From positions 12,626,001-12,690,000 of the forward strand of contig JAJNNQ010000009.1 of assembly GCA_027886175.1 (NCBI GenBank): DNA of 64,000 nucleotides, written 5' to 3'. The notes below the pieces were generated by a model, which saw only the letters and a program-made list of their open reading frames with translations, was not told the origin of the DNA and ran no database searches. The position numbers were made by a program, and so were the translations under genes. This DNA comes from Phylloscopus collybita. Taxonomy: Eukaryota > Chordata > Aves > Passeriformes > Phylloscopidae. Below, piece after piece: positions 60,101-64,000 of the stretch; within the stretch, counting starts at the first letter, position 1; each line of letters begins with the position of its first letter.

Positions 60101-63100
60101 GTAAGGATTCCTGTGTAAAAGGAGCTGAGAATGCCAGCAGGACATGCTGGGGACTATCATTACTGCCTCTGCTGTACCTTGTACCACAGTGTGCATGTAG
60201 AGAGCACTGATCCTCCAACTGCAGTTCATCAAAAGGTCACTCACAGCAGAAAGCAGTGTAAGTGGTTGGATCATCTGGCTTTCAAGCCTTTCATACAAGC
60301 ATATATGTAGGCTATGCAGCCAGGCAGCCTGAGGGAAAGCCAAGTATTTTTGTCACTAATAAATTTGTGAGCAACTGCAGTAATACCCAACTCTTACTTC
60401 ATCTGGCTCCTGTCTCACAAATGTCATCGTTTTTGAGAAAAGACTGAAGTTCAGGAGCAGCCCTGACAGTTTTTGTGAAGAAACTTCATTACATTGCTCA
60501 TCAGGCTTACCATACAGTGCAGGAGAGAGGCATGGTTAGGGGAGCTTGTGGGACATATCCCATCAAAGACAAACGGAGCAAGGCAGAGCTATGCAGGATG
60601 CTAAGGTGAGAGGTCAGGTCTACATCCTCTCTGACTCAGAAAGGGCAGTGGCAGTCTGTGGGGATTGCTCCTGCTGAAGGCCTGCAAGATGACAGGGGGG
60701 ACCACATTGAGGGACCAGGGACAGAGGTCACCATCAGAATGAGACAGAAGAGTCATTCACATCTTCTACATTGCTCTTTTCTCCCCATCCCATGAAAGCA
60801 ATATTATCTTGGTGATTTCAGTGATTTATTGTGAAATTTGGAGCAGAGGGGTTGTCACAAATTTAACACTTTGACGTTGTTGTGACTTTTACAGGAACAA
60901 GGAGATTGTAAAGAAAAAGCACAAGTCTGCTTTCAATGGAGTAGCTATGGCAAATTAGGAAACAGAGTGAGACACAGATAAAATTCATATGACAAAAAAA
61001 TGGGTATTTCTATGAGAGTGTTTGAAAGAATTTTCTTTGCAAACAAGATAATCTTAAAATGACCATGCTGGGAATCACAGTTTAAAATAAATACCAATAA
61101 AATTTACAAATTATTTGTGAAAATACAAGTATTTTATGCTTTTTCATAAACACTACAAGCACAAAAAATGAGAGTTCATTCCTTTTCTGAGTATTTTATT
61201 ATTGCTTTTCTAGAACACCCAGGTTATTTCCTCATTTTCTTTAAGACCTTTCATCATCTCTTTATCTAATCTCAGAACCACACGGGATCCTACTTCTACT
61301 AATCCATTTTATGTGTTTAGTGAAAGCTGATGGCAAGATAGGGAGAGGAGCTCATAATTTTAATGAAAAGTAATGATCAAAATATTTAGTGCACCATTTA
61401 GAGTAAAAACTGAAGGGTACAATTTAAAATGCTTCACTAACATTTTGTATGCTGTTGACTAGATAACGTATACATAATAATATACATTATCTTCTTGGCC
61501 ACCACAGTGGCAATTTGCCACATTGATGCTATTCAGGTGTTTCAGCAAGTTCCTGGAATCACAAACTACAAGACAAACCTGAATGGCATTTTTTACAAGA
61601 TACTCCTTCAACATGAGACTGCACATACTGATTTCTTTTTAAATGGATTTGGGTTGCCTCTGGTTGTACAAAGAGATTGATTCCTGTGAAGTGAGGGAGC
61701 TCTGCTGTATCACTTTGTAAGACTGACATGACAACATGACAGACATGTCTTCATATGAACACATTGCTTATTAGATTATGAGCAAAGCTGAGCGCTGTCA
61801 TGTGCAGAACACATTTCCTCTCTAAAAGAAAACCTGGCTGTGCTGGGAAGCAGTAAGAGCAAACTAAGAGAGATTCCTGGGTATGTGCCACAGGAGTGAT
61901 ACACAGGGGCTCTAGGTGAGGGTTTTCTTCACTCGCTTTTGTGTTTGTCCATACTGTATCTCCTTTTTTATTTAGATCTTTGTCATTTTTTTTTTCAATC
62001 AAGTCTCAAAAATCTACTTAGGATAGTGAGGATAATTTGTCCCTTAGATAGTTAAAAAGAGTTAATAATATTATACAGGACAGAGATGTTTTCAAGTCAG
62101 CTCCTTGTCTTCAGAAGGAAGCTATAGAACTCTATGGAAGACATATTTCATGTTAAAATCCAGGAGATAATTGATTCGTAAAATTAGTGACTCAGATAAG
62201 CAGCTGAGCAGAAAACAATTTAGTACTAGATGAAAAAAAATCTTGCACAAAGTCAATTACAAATCCAACTTTTTTCTGGAACTGAAACTAGTAGCCCTGG
62301 CAGGCGTTTCCATTCCCATGTGACCTGGGGCCAGGGCTCTACTGCACTGTCTGCACCACTGCCCCCAGCCTGGGGACAACCTTATCCCACTCCTTAGCAG
62401 GATACAGCTCTCTCATTCTAATTACCTGGCACAAGAGTACTCCCAGCATTACATTTTCTTCTAGATTACATTTTTGGGCATAACACCTAAATCCCATTTA
62501 GAAGCAGTTAGAGGCATATCTACACTTACGTGAACATGTCAGTGCCATCTAATTGAGTTAATTAACTGAAGCACTGTGTCACTCTGATGTGGCTGTGTTG
62601 CTTCTGGGTCCAGAGCTCACAAGCTTGCAGTCATTTATGATCCCTGCATCCCACTCCACTATGAAGTTGGGTAGACTCTATCATTATTCTGAGCCAAAGA
62701 TTGTTTCTGCATCTTAGTTAGTTTTTCTACTATTTATTTACCTCATTAAGGTTCAAATCTTCATGAACATACATCCTCATTATTGTTCTGTCCTTGTAGA
62801 AATCCTTCAACATCTCCCTGCTTATAGATTGATTGTATAAAGGACTCCTGAGTGTTGAATAACTGATCAGCTGGTTTCTGAGCTTACTCTGGAGTGAGTA
62901 ACTAATAGCAGAGCCACCGTTGCACATAACTAATGGGAGTTAGAGCCTTCCTCTGGGTCTCATCTGCACTCCCATATAGTTTACCCTTGTTGCCATCAGT
63001 GTGTTTGAAATGGGATTTTATTGCAGTGACTTCAATGCTGTCAAACTCACCACTAACATCGCCACTGCCACAACCTTTGAATAACTAGCTCTGAGAAATG

Positions 63101-64000
63101 CAGATGGGACCATTCACTAAATAGTCTCTTATTTTCTCTGAGTATTTGTTATTCATAGGTATTGTCTGAATAATCTGGATGAATAACATTTGAGCCATAG
63201 ACCGCTCACAAGCCATCCACTCACACTATCAAAGTTCATTACTCCTGTTATGTGACTTGGCTGCCTAAGTTTCTGCCCTTTGATTTTTAAATAGAAGAAT
63301 AACATGGAAATATGACTATGAATTTTTGCAGCAAGCATAATTTTTACTAAAATACATTATTTCAAAACATGTGTGTTTCACATACCTGAGAAGACCTGTG
63401 GTATCCTCTGAAAGGTCTTACACTGTGCTTGGCCTTCCCAGAGACCTTACATTGACAATCCCACCAGGTTTACCACTCAGTGGTGGTTTTTCACTTCCTT
63501 TGGATCTGAAGATATTTCTTGATGTGAGGCAGCTAAGAAATTGTTACAGATATATATTAGCAGCATGCATACAGCTCTCTCTGCAAATAAAGAAAAACTT
63601 TTGTGCTCTCAAGCTCCTCTGCTTTTTTCTTCTCACTCCATTAATCTAATAAAATATGTTGTCTCTCCTTAGAAACCCTATTCGCTTTCTGAGGGAACAG
63701 AAGGAAGCCAGGGTATTTGCATATTGAACAGAATAGAAATTGTTGCATGATGCTCCCCAAAGAGCAGATGAAAATAGGAGCATTTATTTGCAGCTGCCAG
63801 TGGAACAGAGAGATATGAAACTTTGTTAGTACTTTGCCAGAAACTGGAAATCAGTGGGGAGCAAGAGCCCTGAGGGCTCTTCCTGACACATGGAGCAGAT
63901 GAATGGAGGAGGCAGTACAATTACAGAAGCCATGAAATGTTTGGAAATGCCAAGAAGTAGCAGGCATTACAGGTCAATGCTCTGGACTACCAAATACCCT
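57166..64000. other. Long unique stretch, no confident gene
   Basis: About 6.8 kb without a confident repeat. A segment at about 59170-59205 (CCTTATTTTAGCATGAAGC then AAACTGAGATCC) resembles the reversed MIR core, CCCATTTTACAGATGAGGAAACTGAGG. The 150-codon plus frame at 59421-59873 overlaps a possible second MIR-like patch and shows no domain. T-rich tracts occur near 58.3-58.6 kb. A short perfect inverted repeat CGGAGG-GCT-CCTCCG lies near 58681-58695. Confidence 0.5.
59170..59205 (-). mobile_element. Possible MIR-type SINE scrap
   Basis: Read on the minus strand this segment parallels the MIR core CTCAGTTTCC-TCAT-TAAAATGGGG with several changes. Only about 35 bases align by eye, so the call is tentative. 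Confidence 0.3.

Noticed and set aside
1..64000. CRISPR arrays, bacterial operons, tRNA or rRNA genes
   Set aside because: No regularly spaced direct repeats, no prokaryotic gene layout, and no tRNA-type A/B boxes or rRNA sequence were recognised.

Overview
The window looks like low-GC, gene-poor DNA from a bird genome, most likely a songbird, and it reads as intronic or intergenic sequence. The main evidence is repeat content. There are at least eight CR1 LINE loci, several carrying the CR1 3' end with its ATTCTATG-type tail. Two LTRs belong to a family running from TGTCYTGGGTT to AACCAAGACA, which I associate from memory with passerine endogenous retroviruses. A third, unrelated short LTR is also present, plus worn MIR and L2 remnants of the kind found across amniotes. 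No operons, rRNA, tRNA, CRISPR array or complete protein-coding gene is visible. Nearly all long open frames fall inside repeats or look like chance frames.

Layout. 1-10 kb: mostly unique DNA with a 296-bp solo LTR (2048-2343) bounded by a perfect 6-bp target duplication, an (ATTT)n tract, a MIR fragment and a short CR1 3' end. 10-16 kb: two CR1 fragments, a 76-base all-pyrimidine tract, a MIR split in two, and three phase-compatible exon candidates (10929-11000, 13980-14012, 15912-15967). 16-25.6 kb: unique DNA with a 44-base A run. 25.6-26.7 kb: a CR1 with most of the ORF2 tail, followed by the best single exon candidate (26604-26723). 32-42.3 kb: two solo LTRs of one family in opposite orientation about 8.8 kb apart, with a CR1 reverse-transcriptase remnant between them. 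42.9-44.2 kb: a minus-strand CR1 interrupted by a younger plus-strand CR1. 46.5-46.8 kb: an old L2-type 3' end. 52.2-52.6 kb: a (GGGAA)15 array and a T24-C-T24 tract. 54.6-57.2 kb: two more minus-strand CR1 fragments. The remainder to 64 kb shows nothing I can name.

If any gene crosses this window it is split into very small exons separated by very large introns. The exon candidates rest on splice-site shape and open frame only. Similar-looking frames behind good acceptors occur elsewhere here, so they are leads rather than calls. I found no sign of a novel biological system. The most informative observations are about insertion history: a clean retroviral solo LTR, a nested CR1, an inverted LTR pair, and an internal repeat expansion in one LTR.
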